Shown here in pieces: positions 24,661 to 37,598 of a DNA stretch of 64,000 nucleotides. The notes under the pieces are model-generated. The model was not told the DNA's origin and did no database searches. It was given only the letters and a program-made list of their open reading frames with translations. Source of the DNA: Gordonia amicalis NBRC 100051 = JCM 11271 (GTDB lineage: Bacteria > Actinomycetota > Actinomycetes > Mycobacteriales > Mycobacteriaceae); contig NZ_BANS01000013.1 in NCBI RefSeq assembly GCF_000332995.1, positions 1-64,000 on the forward strand, read 5' to 3'. Each line of letters opens with the position of its first letter. Positions within the stretch are counted from its first letter, which is position 1. Position numbers and translations under genes: made by a program.

Positions 24661-27531
24661 ATGCCCTCAGCCGACACGTCGTCAGCGCCAGTCACCTTCG
24701 TGGACCGCCACGTCGGTCCCGACCCCGACGAGACGCAGCGCATGCTCTCGGTGATCGGTGTGTCGTCGCTCGATGAACTCGCCCATCGCGTCATCCCCGC
24801 GGTCATCGCGGATGAACTCGACTCGAACGTGCTGGGGGCTCTACCCAGCCCACAGAGTGAGAGTGAGGTCCTGGCCGAGCTCAGCGGTCTCGCCGCCCAG
24901 AACACCGTGGCCCGTTCGATGATCGGTCTCGGCTACTACGGCACCCACACGCCCGGCGTCATCCTCCGCAACGTCCTGGAGAACCCGGCCTGGTACACGG
25001 CGTACACGCCCTACCAGCCGGAGATCAGTCAGGGACGCCTCGAGGCCCTGCTGAACTTCCAGACCATGGTCGCCGATCTCACCGGGATGGAGGTGGCGAA
25101 CGCGTCGATGCTCGACGAGGCCACCGCGGCGGCCGAGGCCATGACACTGCTGCGCCGCGCCGGCAAGTCGAAGTCGTCGCGCATCGTCGTCGACGCCGAT
25201 CTCTTCCCGCAGACCCGCGCGGTGATCGAGACCCGCGCGGAGCCGCTCGGCATCGAGGTCGTCGAGGCATCGCTGCATCCGGAGCTGCCGAACCAGGGGC
25301 TCCCCGAGGGCGACTTCTTCGGCGTGATACTGCAGGTTCCAGGTGCTTCGGGTCGGATCGTCGACGCCGCGCCGATCATCGCCGCCGCACACGAGCGCGG
25401 TGCACTCGTGGCGGTCGGCGGCGACCTGCTCGCGCTGACGCTGATCACGCCGCCGGGGGACCAGGGAGCCGACGCCTGCTTCGGCACCACCCAGCGTTTC
25501 GGAGTTCCCATGGGCTTCGGTGGTCCGCACGCCGGTTACCTGGCGGTCGGTTCGAAGCACGCCCGCCAGCTGCCGGGCCGTCTGGTCGGCATCTCCAAGG
25601 ACGCCGACGGCAACCTCGCCTATCGCCTCGCACTGCAGACCCGTGAACAGCACATCCGGCGGGAGAAGGCCACCAGCAACATCTGCACCGCGCAGGTCCT
25701 GCTGGCCGTGATGGCGGCCATGTACGCGTCGTACCACGGGCCGGACGGGCTCCGGGCCATCGCGCGCCGCACCCACGACGCCGCGGTTCGTCTGGCGAAT
25801 TCGCTTGCGGCAGGCGGCTTCTCGGTCACGCACGCCTCATTCTTCGATACCATCGAGGTCCGCGCCACGGGGCAGGCCGACGCGATCGTCGCCCGGGCTC
25901 GTCGTGAGGGCATCAACCTGCGCCGCGTCGACGCCGACACCGTCTCGATCGCCTGCGACGAGACCACCATGGAGGCCGACCTCGAGGGTGTGTTGCGCGC
26001 CTTCGACGCCGCCCGCGTGCAGCCGCTGGATTTCGCGCAGCCGATCGAGAACCGCACCAGCGAGTACCTCACCCATCCCGCATTCAACCGGTACCGCACC
26101 GAGACCGCGATGCTGCGCTATCTGCGCGCCCTGTCCGACAAGGACATCGCGCTCGACCGCAGCATGATCCCGCTCGGTTCCTGCACGATGAAGCTCAACG
26201 CGACCACCGAGATGGAACCCATCACGTGGCCCGGGTTCGCCGGACTCCACCCGTTCGCGCCGGTCGAGGACACCGTGGGCATCCGCGAGCTGATCTCCAC
26301 GCTCGAGGGCTGGCTCGTCGCCGTCACCGGCTACGACCGGGTGAGTCTGCAGCCGAATGCGGGTTCGCAGGGTGAGTTCGCCGGACTGCTCGCGATCCGC
26401 GGGTACCACCGGAGCCGGGGGGATCTCGACCGTGACGTCTGCCTGATCCCGTCGAGCGCCCACGGCACCAACGCCGCGTCGGCGGTCATGGCGGGCATGC
26501 GCGTCGTGGTGGTCGGCTGCCGGCAGAACGGCGACGTCGATCTCGAGGATCTGCGCGCCAAGATCGCCGCGAACGAGGGCCGGATCGCCGCCATCATGAT
26601 CACCTACCCGTCCACGCACGGCGTGTTCGAACACGACATCCGCGAGGTCTGCGGCGCGGTCCACGACGCCGGCGGACAGGTCTACGTCGACGGCGCCAAC
26701 CTCAACGCACTGGTGGGTGTGGCACGTCCGGGTCACTTCGGCGGCGACGTCAGCCACCTGAACCTGCACAAGACCTTCTGCATTCCGCACGGTGGCGGCG
26801 GACCGGGCGTGGGTCCGGTGGCGGTGCGCGAGCATCTCGCTCCGTTCCTGCCCGGACACCCGCTCGCCGACGAACTTCCGGGCACGGCGACCATCGCCGC
26901 GGCACCGTACGGTTCGGCGACGATCCTGCCGATCACCTACGCCTACATCGCCATGATGGGCGCGGCCGGTCTGCGCCGGGCGACACTGACGGCCATCACC
27001 GCCGCCAACTACGTCGCCAAGCGACTCCGGGACCACTTTCCGGTGCTTTACACCGGTGAGGGCGGTTTCGTCGCCCACGAGTGCATCCTGGACCTGCGCA
27101 CGATCACCAAGGAGACCGGCGTCACCGTCGACGATGTGGCAAAGCGCTTGGCCGACTACGGTTTCCACGCTCCGACAATGAGCTTCCCGGTGGCCGGAAC
27201 CCTGATGGTCGAGCCCACCGAAAGCGAGAACCTCGACGAGATCGACGCCTTCTGCGACGCCATGATCGCCATCCGGGAGGAGATCGACCGGGTGGCCGGC
27301 GGCGAGTGGCCGGTCGACGACAACCCGTTGCGCGGTGCGCCGCACACCGCCGAGGCGCTGGTGGGCGAGTGGGACCATCCGTACTCGCGGGAGATCGCGG
27401 TCTACCCGCAGGGACTGCCGTCGGCGGGCGCCCGCGCGAAGGTCTGGCCCTCGGTGCGTCGTATCGACGGCGTCTACGGCGATCGCAACCTGGTGTGCAG
27501 CTGCCCCCCGATCGAGGCCTACAGCAGCTGA
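24661..27531 (+). CDS. gcvP: glycine dehydrogenase (aminomethyl-transferring), P protein
   Basis: 956 residues, the length of the full one-chain P protein in which N- and C-terminal halves are homologous. [12 protein letters not shown] at the start, [13 protein letters not shown] and [12 protein letters not shown] mark the N-terminal half. In the C-terminal half, [16 protein letters not shown] carries the PLP Lys at about residue 704, and [13 protein letters not shown] is the other conserved strand. It decarboxylates glycine and passes the aminomethyl group to lipoyl-H protein. It is controlled by the tandem glycine riboswitch just upstream. It is the last gene of the conserved secA2-gcvP block and convergent with the next gene. 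Confidence 0.96.
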   Translation: MPSADTSSAPVTFVDRHVGPDPDETQRMLSVIGVSSLDELAHRVIPAVIADELDSNVLGALPSPQSESEVLAELSGLAAQNTVARSMIGLGYYGTHTPGVILRNVLENPAWYTAYTPYQPEISQGRLEALLNFQTMVADLTGMEVANASMLDEATAAAEAMTLLRRAGKSKSSRIVVDADLFPQTRAVIETRAEPLGIEVVEASLHPELPNQGLPEGDFFGVILQVPGASGRIVDAAPIIAAAHERGALVAVGGDLLALTLITPPGDQGADACFGTTQRFGVPMGFGGPHAGYLAVGSKHARQLPGRLVGISKDADGNLAYRLALQTREQHIRREKATSNICTAQVLLAVMAAMYASYHGPDGLRAIARRTHDAAVRLANSLAAGGFSVTHASFFDTIEVRATGQADAIVARARREGINLRRVDADTVSIACDETTMEADLEGVLRAFDAARVQPLDFAQPIENRTSEYLTHPAFNRYRTETAMLRYLRALSDKDIALDRSMIPLGSCTMKLNATTEMEPITWPGFAGLHPFAPVEDTVGIRELISTLEGWLVAVTGYDRVSLQPNAGSQGEFAGLLAIRGYHRSRGDLDRDVCLIPSSAHGTNAASAVMAGMRVVVVGCRQNGDVDLEDLRAKIAANEGRIAAIMITYPSTHGVFEHDIREVCGAVHDAGGQVYVDGANLNALVGVARPGHFGGDVSHLNLHKTFCIPHGGGGPGVGPVAVREHLAPFLPGHPLADELPGTATIAAAPYGSATILPITYAYIAMMGAAGLRRATLTAITAANYVAKRLRDHFPVLYTGEGGFVAHECILDLRTITKETGVTVDDVAKRLADYGFHAPTMSFPVAGTLMVEPTESENLDEIDAFCDAMIAIREEIDRVAGGEWPVDDNPLRGAPHTAEALVGEWDHPYSREIAVYPQGLPSAGARAKVWPSVRRIDGVYGDRNLVCSCPPIEAYSS

Positions 27532-27554
27532 TCACTCCGGTCGACGAGTCGGTG

Positions 27555-28787
27555 CTATCCTCCGGCGGTTTCCGTAGGGGCCGGCGAGACCGCAGAACTC
27601 GCCGGCAGACTCGTGGGTCCGTAGACCACGCGGTTGATCGCGACGATCGCGCCGTTCTCCGGTGTGGGCATCGGATCAGGGGTACGCGGGAAGGTGACCG
27701 TCGCGGTGGCCGCCGGCATCGGGGCGGCGCCGCGGAATCCGAGTTCGGTGAGCAGCTTCAACTGGTCGGGCTGCGACGCGTAGGTGATGAACTCCGCCAC
27801 CGCATCAGCCGCCACGTCACTCACCTCCGGCCCGGAGAGGCGGATGATCGGGTAGTCCGCGATCGGCGTCGGTCCGCCCGGTATCACCTCGGCCAGACGT
27901 GCCGGTTCGTCGGACCTGGTCATCTGGAAAAGTCGCTGTTCGGTGATCGGGACGACGTGGATCTCGCCCTTGGCCGGGTCGGCGGCGTTGGCGATCGCGG
28001 TTGCCGCGCCCTGCGGGGTGCCGTCGGGGGAGAGTGGCGCGCCGTCGAGCATCGCCTTCACACTCGACGTAACACGCGGTGATTCCGCGTCGGCCGTGGT
28101 CAGGGGGCCGGTCGTGCGCGTCACGCGGGTGGCGACGGCCTGCGCCGCGAGCGCGCTCGCGTCGGATTGGGCGCCGACCGGCATGGCCATGCGCAGCGCC
28201 CCCCAGCCCTGCAGGCCGAACTCGGTGAGCGAGGCGTCGCGTCGTTGCAGGGTCGGGATCTGGGACCAGTCGAGCTGGTCGCCGGCGGCCCGGGCGAATT
28301 CCGGCGAGACCGCGAGGACCACCGGGGTCGAGACGAGCGATCGGTTGCTGCCCTCGATCAGATCAGGTTTGGCCGAGGCCAGGTCTGCTGACCACACCGA
28401 GGACTGCGGTACCCACGCGGCCGGGTACGCGCCCATCGATTCGGCTTCCCAGGTACCGGTGAGGCCGTCGAGGGTGATCTTCGCGTCTCCGGGACGGACT
28501 GCGACGGTGATGCAATGGTCGCGGACCACGGGCTTGGTGTCGGCGAAGGCGGTCGCGATCGCGGCGAGACCGGGCGCGATGTCGGGATCGGCGACGATCG
28601 GAACCGACGCGGCGCCCTCGACACACTGGGCGGCCGCGTCGTCGGCCTGTCGGTTGATGCGGTCGCCGAGGTCCTGCCAGGCCACCACGATGGCGGCGAC
28701 GAGCAGGATCGACAGCAGTGCGAAGACGACACCTCGGCTGACGCCACGGTTGCGGATGCTCTCCCCGCGGTTCCGATGATGTGCCAA
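27555..28787 (-). CDS. membrane-anchored substrate-binding-protein-like protein of unknown ligand
   Basis: 410 residues. A basic cytosolic start (HHRNRGESIRNRG) precedes one TM helix (VVFALLSILLVAAIVVAW), then a periplasmic type-2 solute-binding-like domain: CVEGAASVPIVADPDIAPGLAAIA, AAWVPQSSVWSADLA, NRSLVSTPVVLAVSP, and a late IADYPIIRLSGPEV. This resembles the binding domain found in some von Willebrand factor A/substrate-binding fusions of actinobacteria, but there is no VWA domain here. No lipobox and no ABC transporter genes are next to it. Its role (sensor, chaperone or binding protein) is unknown. It ends 24 bp from the gcvP stop (convergent) and starts near the glcB terminator. Confidence 0.65.
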   Translation of the reverse strand: MAHHRNRGESIRNRGVSRGVVFALLSILLVAAIVVAWQDLGDRINRQADDAAAQCVEGAASVPIVADPDIAPGLAAIATAFADTKPVVRDHCITVAVRPGDAKITLDGLTGTWEAESMGAYPAAWVPQSSVWSADLASAKPDLIEGSNRSLVSTPVVLAVSPEFARAAGDQLDWSQIPTLQRRDASLTEFGLQGWGALRMAMPVGAQSDASALAAQAVATRVTRTTGPLTTADAESPRVTSSVKAMLDGAPLSPDGTPQGAATAIANAADPAKGEIHVVPITEQRLFQMTRSDEPARLAEVIPGGPTPIADYPIIRLSGPEVSDVAADAVAEFITYASQPDQLKLLTELGFRGAAPMPAATATVTFPRTPDPMPTPENGAIVAINRVVYGPTSLPASSAVSPAPTETAGG

Positions 28788-28858
28788 CGCCGATGCCCTC
28801 CCTGCCGTGTGCGCCGGGACCGGGGTTTCCCCGGTCGATGTCCAGCGCAGGGTACGAC

Positions 28859-28900
28859 GATACGCCGTGCCGGTCCACCGGGGACCGGCACGGTCGTATC
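28859..28900 (-). terminator. glcB terminator hairpin
   Basis: A 12-bp perfect stem CCGTGCCGGTCC/GGACCGGCACGG (28865-28876 with 28882-28893) and a 5-nt loop is extended by GATAC/GTATC (28859-28863 with 28896-28900) across a small internal loop. It sits 20 bp downstream of the glcB stop on the minus strand. There is no clear U-tract. Confidence 0.75.
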
Positions 28901-28920
28901 AGTGCGTCGTGACCGCGGTG

Positions 28921-31113
28921 TCAGCCGGCCGCGTTGGCGGCTTTGTACTCGCGGCGGCGGCGATGCAGGATCGGCTCGGTGTAGCCGCTGGGCTGCGTCG
29001 CTCCCTCGAGGATCAGCTCCTTGGCCGCCTGGAAGGCGATGTTGGAGTCGAAGTCGGGGGCCATCGGACGGTAGGCCTTGTCGCCGGCGTTCTGGCGGTC
29101 GACGACCGGGGCCATCCGCTCGAGCGAGGCGATGATGTCGGCCTCGCTGACGATGCCGTGGCGCAGCCAGTTGGCCAGCAGCTGGCTGGAGATGCGCAGC
29201 GTGGCGCGGTCCTCCATCAGGGCGACATCGTGGATGTCGGGCACCTTCGAGCAGCCGACGCCGGCATCGATCCAGCGGACCACGTAGCCCAGGATCGACT
29301 GGCAGTTGTTGTCGAGCTCCTGCTGCTTCTCCTCGTCGGACCAGTCGGTCTTCGCCGCCAGCGGCACCGTGAGGATGTCGTCGACCGAGGCCGGATCGCG
29401 CTTGGCGATCTCGTCCTGACGCTCGAAGACGTCGACCTGGTGGTAGTGCAGCGCATGCAGGGTCGCAGCGGTCGGCGAGGGCACCCACGCGGTGGTGGCA
29501 CCGGCCTTGGGGTGACCGATCTTCTGCTCGAGCATGTCGGCCATCAGGTCCGGCATGGCCCACATGCCCTTACCGATCTGTGCCTTGTGCTGGAGTCCCG
29601 CGTGCAAGCCGGTGTCGACGTTGAAGTCCTCATACGCCGCGATCCACTTCTGCTGCTTCATCTCGGCCTTGCGGACCATCGCACCGGCCTCCATGGAGGT
29701 GTGGATCTCGTCGCCGGTGCGGTCGAGGAAGCCGGTGTTGATGAAGACGACGCGCTCGGCGGCGGACTTGATACACGCCTTCAGGTTCACCGTCGTGCGG
29801 CGTTCCTCGTCCATGATGCCGACCTTGAGGGTGTTCTCGGGCAGGCCGAGGACCTTCTCCACGCGGCCGAACAACTCGACGGTGAACGCGACCTCGTCGG
29901 GGCCGTGCATCTTCGGCTTCACGATGTAGACCGAGCCGGTCCGCGAGTTCTGGAGGCCCTCACTGCTCATGCCGTGGATACCGATCAGCGAGGTGACCAG
30001 GCCGTCGAGGATGCCCTCGGGGACCTCGTTGCCCTCGGCGTCGAGGATCGCGTCGTTGGTCATCAGGTGACCGACGTTGCGGACGAACAGCAGCGAGCGG
30101 CCGTGCAGGTCGAAGGTGGTGCCATCGGGGGCCGTGTACTCGCGGTTGCCGTTGAGCACGCGGGTGAAGGTCTTGCCGCCCTTGGTGACCTCTTCGGCGA
30201 GATCGCCCTTGTTCAGGCCCAGCCAGTTCCGGTAGCCGGTGACCTTGTCCTCGGCGTCGACCGCGGCGACCGAGTCCTCGAAGTCCATGATCGTGGTGAT
30301 CGCCGACTCGACGACGACATCCTTGATGCCGGCCGGATCGGTGGAACCGATCGGCGACGCCGGATCGATCTCGATGTCGAGGTGAAGGCCGTTGTTGCGC
30401 AGCAGAATCGAGGACGGCGAACCGGCGTCTCCGCGGTAGCCGACGAAGGCGGCCGGATCGGCCAGCGTCGAGGTGGCGCCCCCGTCGAGGGTCACCTGGA
30501 GGGCGCCGTCCTGAACGGCGAACGATCGCACGTCGGTGTAACTGCACTGTTCGAGCGGGACGGCCTTGTCCAGGAAGTCCTTCGCGTAGGCGATGACCTT
30601 GTCACCACGGACCTTGTTGTAAGACGACCCCTTCTCGGCGCCGTCCGTCTCCGGGATCGCGTCGGTGCCGTACAGGGCGTCGTAGAGCGAACCCCAGCGG
30701 GCGTTCGACGCGTTGAGCGCGAAGCGGGCGTTGAGAACCGGGACCACGAGCTGCGGCCCGGCGGTCTCGGCGATCTCGCGGTCGACGTTGCCGGTCGTGA
30801 TCTGGAAGTCCGCGGGCACCTCGGCGAGATAGCCGATCTCGGTGAGGAACGTCTTGTAGGCGTCGAAGTCGGCGGTGCCGGGCTTCAGATCCGCGTCCTT
30901 GTGGTCACGGTGCCACCCGTCGATCTTGGTCTGGAGATCGTCGCGGACGGCGAGCAGCTCGCGGTTGCGCGGGGCGAGGTCGGCGATCACCGATGCCGCA
31001 CCCGACCAGAAGGCGTCGGCCTCTACACCGGTGCCGGGCAGCGCCTCGTTGTTGATGAAGTCGTACAGGACGGAAGCGACCTGCAACCCGTTGACGGTGA
31101 TCCGATCCGACAT
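28921..31113 (-). CDS. glcB: malate synthase G
   Basis: 730 residues, the length of the single-copy G-type malate synthase. Diagnostic runs are [12 protein letters not shown] with the substrate Arg, [32 protein letters not shown] with catalytic acids, and [16 protein letters not shown]. The enzyme condenses glyoxylate with acetyl-CoA to malate, feeding the glyoxylate shunt or glycolate use. The ATG at 31113 has GAAAGG a few bases upstream, and a possible -10 TAGCAT on the minus strand lies at 31147-31152, so it may have its own promoter after the upstream gene. M. tuberculosis GlcB (Rv1837c) occupies the same relative position after gcvB. Confidence 0.96.
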   Translation of the reverse strand: MSDRITVNGLQVASVLYDFINNEALPGTGVEADAFWSGAASVIADLAPRNRELLAVRDDLQTKIDGWHRDHKDADLKPGTADFDAYKTFLTEIGYLAEVPADFQITTGNVDREIAETAGPQLVVPVLNARFALNASNARWGSLYDALYGTDAIPETDGAEKGSSYNKVRGDKVIAYAKDFLDKAVPLEQCSYTDVRSFAVQDGALQVTLDGGATSTLADPAAFVGYRGDAGSPSSILLRNNGLHLDIEIDPASPIGSTDPAGIKDVVVESAITTIMDFEDSVAAVDAEDKVTGYRNWLGLNKGDLAEEVTKGGKTFTRVLNGNREYTAPDGTTFDLHGRSLLFVRNVGHLMTNDAILDAEGNEVPEGILDGLVTSLIGIHGMSSEGLQNSRTGSVYIVKPKMHGPDEVAFTVELFGRVEKVLGLPENTLKVGIMDEERRTTVNLKACIKSAAERVVFINTGFLDRTGDEIHTSMEAGAMVRKAEMKQQKWIAAYEDFNVDTGLHAGLQHKAQIGKGMWAMPDLMADMLEQKIGHPKAGATTAWVPSPTAATLHALHYHQVDVFERQDEIAKRDPASVDDILTVPLAAKTDWSDEEKQQELDNNCQSILGYVVRWIDAGVGCSKVPDIHDVALMEDRATLRISSQLLANWLRHGIVSEADIIASLERMAPVVDRQNAGDKAYRPMAPDFDSNIAFQAAKELILEGATQPSGYTEPILHRRRREYKAANAAG

Positions 31114-31187
31114 GATTGCCTTTCTCGAGCCAATGAAGACACACCTATGCTACTAGCCGGTAACGCCGAACCGTACAGGCGTCCTGT

Positions 31188-32096
31188 TTAGGCGTGGCGC
31201 GCTGTCTCGGCCAGGTGCGTACAGCGTCGTAACACCTCCGCGCGGAGTTGTGTTCCGGCATCGGCGATGGCCGATTGTTCGCGGACGTACTCTGCTCGTC
31301 CGGCCGGTGTCTCGATCGGGATCGGCTCGTAGCCGAGGTCACGCAGATCGTAGGGACTGGCCCGCATGTCGAGGTCCCGGGCGCGTAGGGCCAACTCGAA
31401 GCAGTCGACCGTCAGACCTGCGGGCAGCAGTGGCGCCAGGGTGAAGCAGTGGCGGTAGAGATCCATCGTCGCGTGCAGGCAGCCCGGCTGTTCGTGGTCG
31501 ATCTGCGACGCGCGGCTCAGCTGGTTCTCGTTGCGCGGCCGGGCCGGCCCGGTGAAGAAGCGGAACGCGTCGAAATGGGTGCAACGCAACGGCATCTGCT
31601 CGACGACGCGGTCGGTCCCCGCGCGGCCCAGCCGTAGCGGGACGTCATGCCGGGTCTCGTCGGTGCGATAGACCATCGCCCACTCGTGGAGGCCGAAGCA
31701 TCCGAGCCGAGCCGGGCGCGCGGCAGTGGCGCCGAGGAGGTCCACGGTGGCCCGTAGGGCGTCTCGACGGCGCCGGACAAAGTCGAGACCCACGTGCACG
31801 CCGGACTCGGTGCGTTCGTAGCCGCGCAGCGGCAGGAACTCGTCGGCGTCCTCGAGGACCACGCCGAACCCCGGATGCCAGCGCAGCACATGCGACGGTC
31901 GCGACGAGTAGTACGTGAACAGGAAGTCGATGACCGGGTGTTTGACGCCTTTGCGACGAGCGTCCAGATACGGACCGATGAGCGCGTCGACACGGCGCCG
32001 GTGGTCGTCGCGTCGCGCGCGCCATTCCTGCCCGGTCAGTCGCTCCTTCTCGTTCGACCCTTCCTGCTGGTCAGGGTGCACGGTCATGGCGGTCAT
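31188..32096 (-). CDS. uncharacterised actinobacterial protein (commonly labelled 3-methyladenine DNA glycosylase)
   Basis: 302 residues. The protein contains conserved-looking stretches (HPVIDFLFTYYSSRPSHVLRWHPGFGV, LGCFGLHEWAMVYR, LPLRCTHFDAFRFFT, RDLDMRASPYDLR), with frequent His and Asp residues that could bind metal or be catalytic. Close relatives are often labelled as 3-methyladenine DNA glycosylase, but I see neither the helix-hairpin-helix of AlkA/TagI nor an AAG fold signature, so I treat that name as unproven. Its ATG overlaps the upstream CNNM gene stop by 4 bp (ATGA), indicating an operon with the two CBS-domain proteins. Function unknown. Confidence 0.7.
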   Translation of the reverse strand: MTAMTVHPDQQEGSNEKERLTGQEWRARRDDHRRRVDALIGPYLDARRKGVKHPVIDFLFTYYSSRPSHVLRWHPGFGVVLEDADEFLPLRGYERTESGVHVGLDFVRRRRDALRATVDLLGATAARPARLGCFGLHEWAMVYRTDETRHDVPLRLGRAGTDRVVEQMPLRCTHFDAFRFFTGPARPRNENQLSRASQIDHEQPGCLHATMDLYRHCFTLAPLLPAGLTVDCFELALRARDLDMRASPYDLRDLGYEPIPIETPAGRAEYVREQSAIADAGTQLRAEVLRRCTHLAETARHA

Positions 32097-33166
32097 ACGC
32101 GGTGGGTCTCGTCCCGGACGTTGCCGACGAACTCCTCGACGAGGTCGGCGAGCGGGACGATGCCGATGGTCCGGCCGTTGTCGTCCACGACGGCGCCCAG
32201 ATGCGAACTCGTGCGGCGCAGCACGCTCGTCGCCTCGTCGAGGGGCGTGGTCGAGGCGATGACCGGTAGCGGCCGGATCTTGTCGACACCGATGATGGTG
32301 TCCGGGCCGATGTGCTCGTCGAGAATCTCGTCGAGGACGTCCTTCAGGTGCAGATAGCCGGTGAACGTGCCGTCCGGTCCGCGGACCGGGAAGCGGGAGA
32401 AGCCGGTCTCGGTGACGGCCTTCTCCACGGCGCCGAGCGTGGGCCCGATGCCGCCGGTCGCCGACACCTGAACCTTGACGCTGCGCATCTTGTCGAGGGG
32501 GATCATCACCTCGGTGACGGTACGGCCGATGGACTGCAGGGCCCGGGTCAGGCGCTCGTGTTCCTCGGCGTCGATGAGTCCCTCCTGCTTGGACTCGCCG
32601 AGCATCTGCGCCAGCTCACCCAACGAGACCGTGGACTCGAGTTCGTCCTTGGGCTCGACGCGCATCAGCCGCAGCGAGATGTTGGCGGTCCAGTTGTAGA
32701 AGGAGATCAACGGACGCACCAGACGGATGAACATCAGATGCGCCGGGACCAGCAGCATGGCCGCCGATTCGGGTCCGGCGAGTGCGATGTTCTTCGGCAC
32801 CATCTCGCCGAGCAGGATGTGGAGCACGACCACCAGGGACAGGGCGATGGCGAATGAGATCGGGTGCAGCAGGGCGTGCGGCACGTGGGCGAGTTCCAGT
32901 GGCTTCTCGATGAGGTGGGCGACCGCCGGTTCGCCGACGCGGCCGAGCAGGATCGAGCAGATCGTGATGCCCAACTGGGCGCCGGCCAGCATCAACGACA
33001 GGTTCTCACCGGCTCGGATGACGGTCCGTGCACGACTCTTTCCGCTCTCGGCCAACGCCTCGAGACGGTCGCGGCGCGCCGAGATCAGCGAGAACTCGGC
33101 ACCGACGAAGAAGGCGTTGCCCACCAGCAGCGCGAAGGCCAGCACGACCGCCCAGAGGTCACCCAT
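32093..33166 (-). CDS. CNNM/CorC-type CBS-domain membrane protein (Rv1841c-like)
   Basis: 357 residues. DUF21 transmembrane domain (AFALLVGNAFFVGAEFSLISARRDRLEALA, then AGAQLGITICSILLGRVGE) followed by a CBS pair: RFPVRGPDGTFTGYLHLKDVLDE and HLGAVVDDNGRTIGIVPLADLVEEFVG. The C-terminal CorC/HlyC-type domain is missing or very short. CNNM/CorC proteins are linked to Mg2+ or cobalt efflux in bacteria. It overlaps the next member of the family (8 bp) and the downstream protein (4 bp), so they are translated as one unit. The tandem pair copies the Rv1841c-Rv1842c arrangement. Confidence 0.88.
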   Translation of the reverse strand: MGDLWAVVLAFALLVGNAFFVGAEFSLISARRDRLEALAESGKSRARTVIRAGENLSLMLAGAQLGITICSILLGRVGEPAVAHLIEKPLELAHVPHALLHPISFAIALSLVVVLHILLGEMVPKNIALAGPESAAMLLVPAHLMFIRLVRPLISFYNWTANISLRLMRVEPKDELESTVSLGELAQMLGESKQEGLIDAEEHERLTRALQSIGRTVTEVMIPLDKMRSVKVQVSATGGIGPTLGAVEKAVTETGFSRFPVRGPDGTFTGYLHLKDVLDEILDEHIGPDTIIGVDKIRPLPVIASTTPLDEATSVLRRTSSHLGAVVDDNGRTIGIVPLADLVEEFVGNVRDETHRV

Positions 33167-34580
33167 CTGCTTCCTCCGGATGTCGTGGCTCGTCTCCGAT
33201 GCGTTCGGCGGGTGGGGCCGGACGCAGTGCGACGACGTCGATTCGACGGCCGTCCATCTGGGCGACGGTGGCCCGCCAGGTGACGTCGTCGCGGGCCTCG
33301 GGCATCTCGGGTGAGCCGTCGCCGTCGCCGACGGGGGAGCGGCGCGGCAGGTCGACGACGTCGTCGACAGTGGGAATGCGTCCGAGGCAGTACATGATCA
33401 GGCCGCCGAGAGTGTCGTAGGGTCCGTCGGGAGCGTGGTAGCCGGTCGCGTCGTAGAGTTCGTCGATCCGCAGCAGCCCGGCACACAGGTAGCCGTTGCC
33501 GTCGATCGGGACGACATCCGCGCGTTCGTAGTCGTGCTCGTCGGTGACGTCGCCGAGGATCTCTTCGATGAGGTCCTCGGTGGTGACGATTCCGGCGGTA
33601 CCGCCGTATTCGTCGATGACGACGCACAGCTCCATACCGTCGGCACGGATGCGTTCCATCAGGGCGTCCCCGTCGAGGCTGGCGGGTACCCGCGGGACGG
33701 TGCGCGCGATCGACGTGACCCGGGTCGTGGCCTGGCGTTCGGGCGGGACGGTGAAAGCCTGCTTGATGTGAACCACGCCGACGAGGTCGTCGAGGTCTCC
33801 GTCGACGACGACCGGGAAGCGCGAGTGACCGGTGCGCGACGAGGCCATCACGAGGTCGCGCACGGTGTCGTCGCGGTCGAGGGTGTCGATGGTGACGCGG
33901 GGGGTCATCAGGTCTTCGGCGGTGAGCTCGCCGAAACGCAGAGAACGGTCCACGAGCGTCGCGGTCTGCTCGTCGAGCGCGCCGCGCCGGGCCGAGTTGC
34001 GGACCAGGGACACCAGTTCCTGCGGTGAGCGGGCCGAGGCGAGTTCGTCGGTGGGTTCGACGCCGAGTCGGCGGACGACCCAGTTGGCGGTGCCGTTGAG
34101 TCCGTTGATCGCCCAGCGGAAGACAGCGGAGAAGGCGGTCATCGGACCGGACGTGGCGCGGGCGACGGCCAGCGACTTCGCGATCGCGAGGTTCTTCGGG
34201 ATCAGCTCGCCCAGGACCATCGACAACGACGTGGCGATGACGAGCGCGAGGATGAGCGAGGTCGCCGAGGCGACCGACTCGCTCACCCCGGCCGCGGCCA
34301 GCGGTGGCTTGAAGATGCGGGCGAGGACGGGTTCGGCGATGTAGCCGGTGATCAGCGTGGTGATCGTGATGCCGAGCTGGGCGCCCGACAACTGAAACGA
34401 CAGAGTCGAATGCGCGCGCTGCACGAGGCGTGAGCGACGGTCTCCGCGTTTGGCGACATCTGCGGAGATGGTGGAGCGTTCGAGGGCGGTCAGGGAGAAC
34501 TCGGCCGCGACGAACAGCGCGGTGCCCAGCGTCAGGGCGATGAACCCGACCAGGCTCGCGACGAGCAGGAGGACCTCCAC
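33159..34580 (-). CDS. CNNM/CorC-type CBS-domain protein with C-terminal CorC/HlyC domain (Rv1842c-like)
   Basis: 473 residues. The DUF21 membrane part (LGTALFVAAEFSLTALERSTI, GAQLGITITTLITGYIAEPVL) is followed by two CBS domains (SRFPVVVDGDLDDLVGVVHIKQAF; ELCVVIDEYGGTAGIVTTEDLIEEILG) and a C-terminal CorC/HlyC domain (DVVPIDGNGYLCAGLLRIDELYDATGY; TLGGLIMYCLGRIP). It thus has the complete architecture, unlike its shorter neighbour. A GTG start at 34580 is 1 bp after the guaB1 stop, with GGTGG in the preceding sequence. Probably ion-transport or metal-tolerance related; the ion is unknown. Confidence 0.9.
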   Translation of the reverse strand: MEVLLLVASLVGFIALTLGTALFVAAEFSLTALERSTISADVAKRGDRRSRLVQRAHSTLSFQLSGAQLGITITTLITGYIAEPVLARIFKPPLAAAGVSESVASATSLILALVIATSLSMVLGELIPKNLAIAKSLAVARATSGPMTAFSAVFRWAINGLNGTANWVVRRLGVEPTDELASARSPQELVSLVRNSARRGALDEQTATLVDRSLRFGELTAEDLMTPRVTIDTLDRDDTVRDLVMASSRTGHSRFPVVVDGDLDDLVGVVHIKQAFTVPPERQATTRVTSIARTVPRVPASLDGDALMERIRADGMELCVVIDEYGGTAGIVTTEDLIEEILGDVTDEHDYERADVVPIDGNGYLCAGLLRIDELYDATGYHAPDGPYDTLGGLIMYCLGRIPTVDDVVDLPRRSPVGDGDGSPEMPEARDDVTWRATVAQMDGRRIDVVALRPAPPAERIGDEPRHPEEADG

Positions 34581-34581
34581 G

Positions 34582-37489
<2,908 letters not shown>

Positions 37490-37598
37490 GCCCGACAGCC
37501 TATTGCCTCACGATCCGATCCGGCGATCTGCCTCACCTTTGGTGTACGCCCGGACGATGTTCACAGCAGTCGTTAAGAGCGCGGAGATCGGACCGCTC

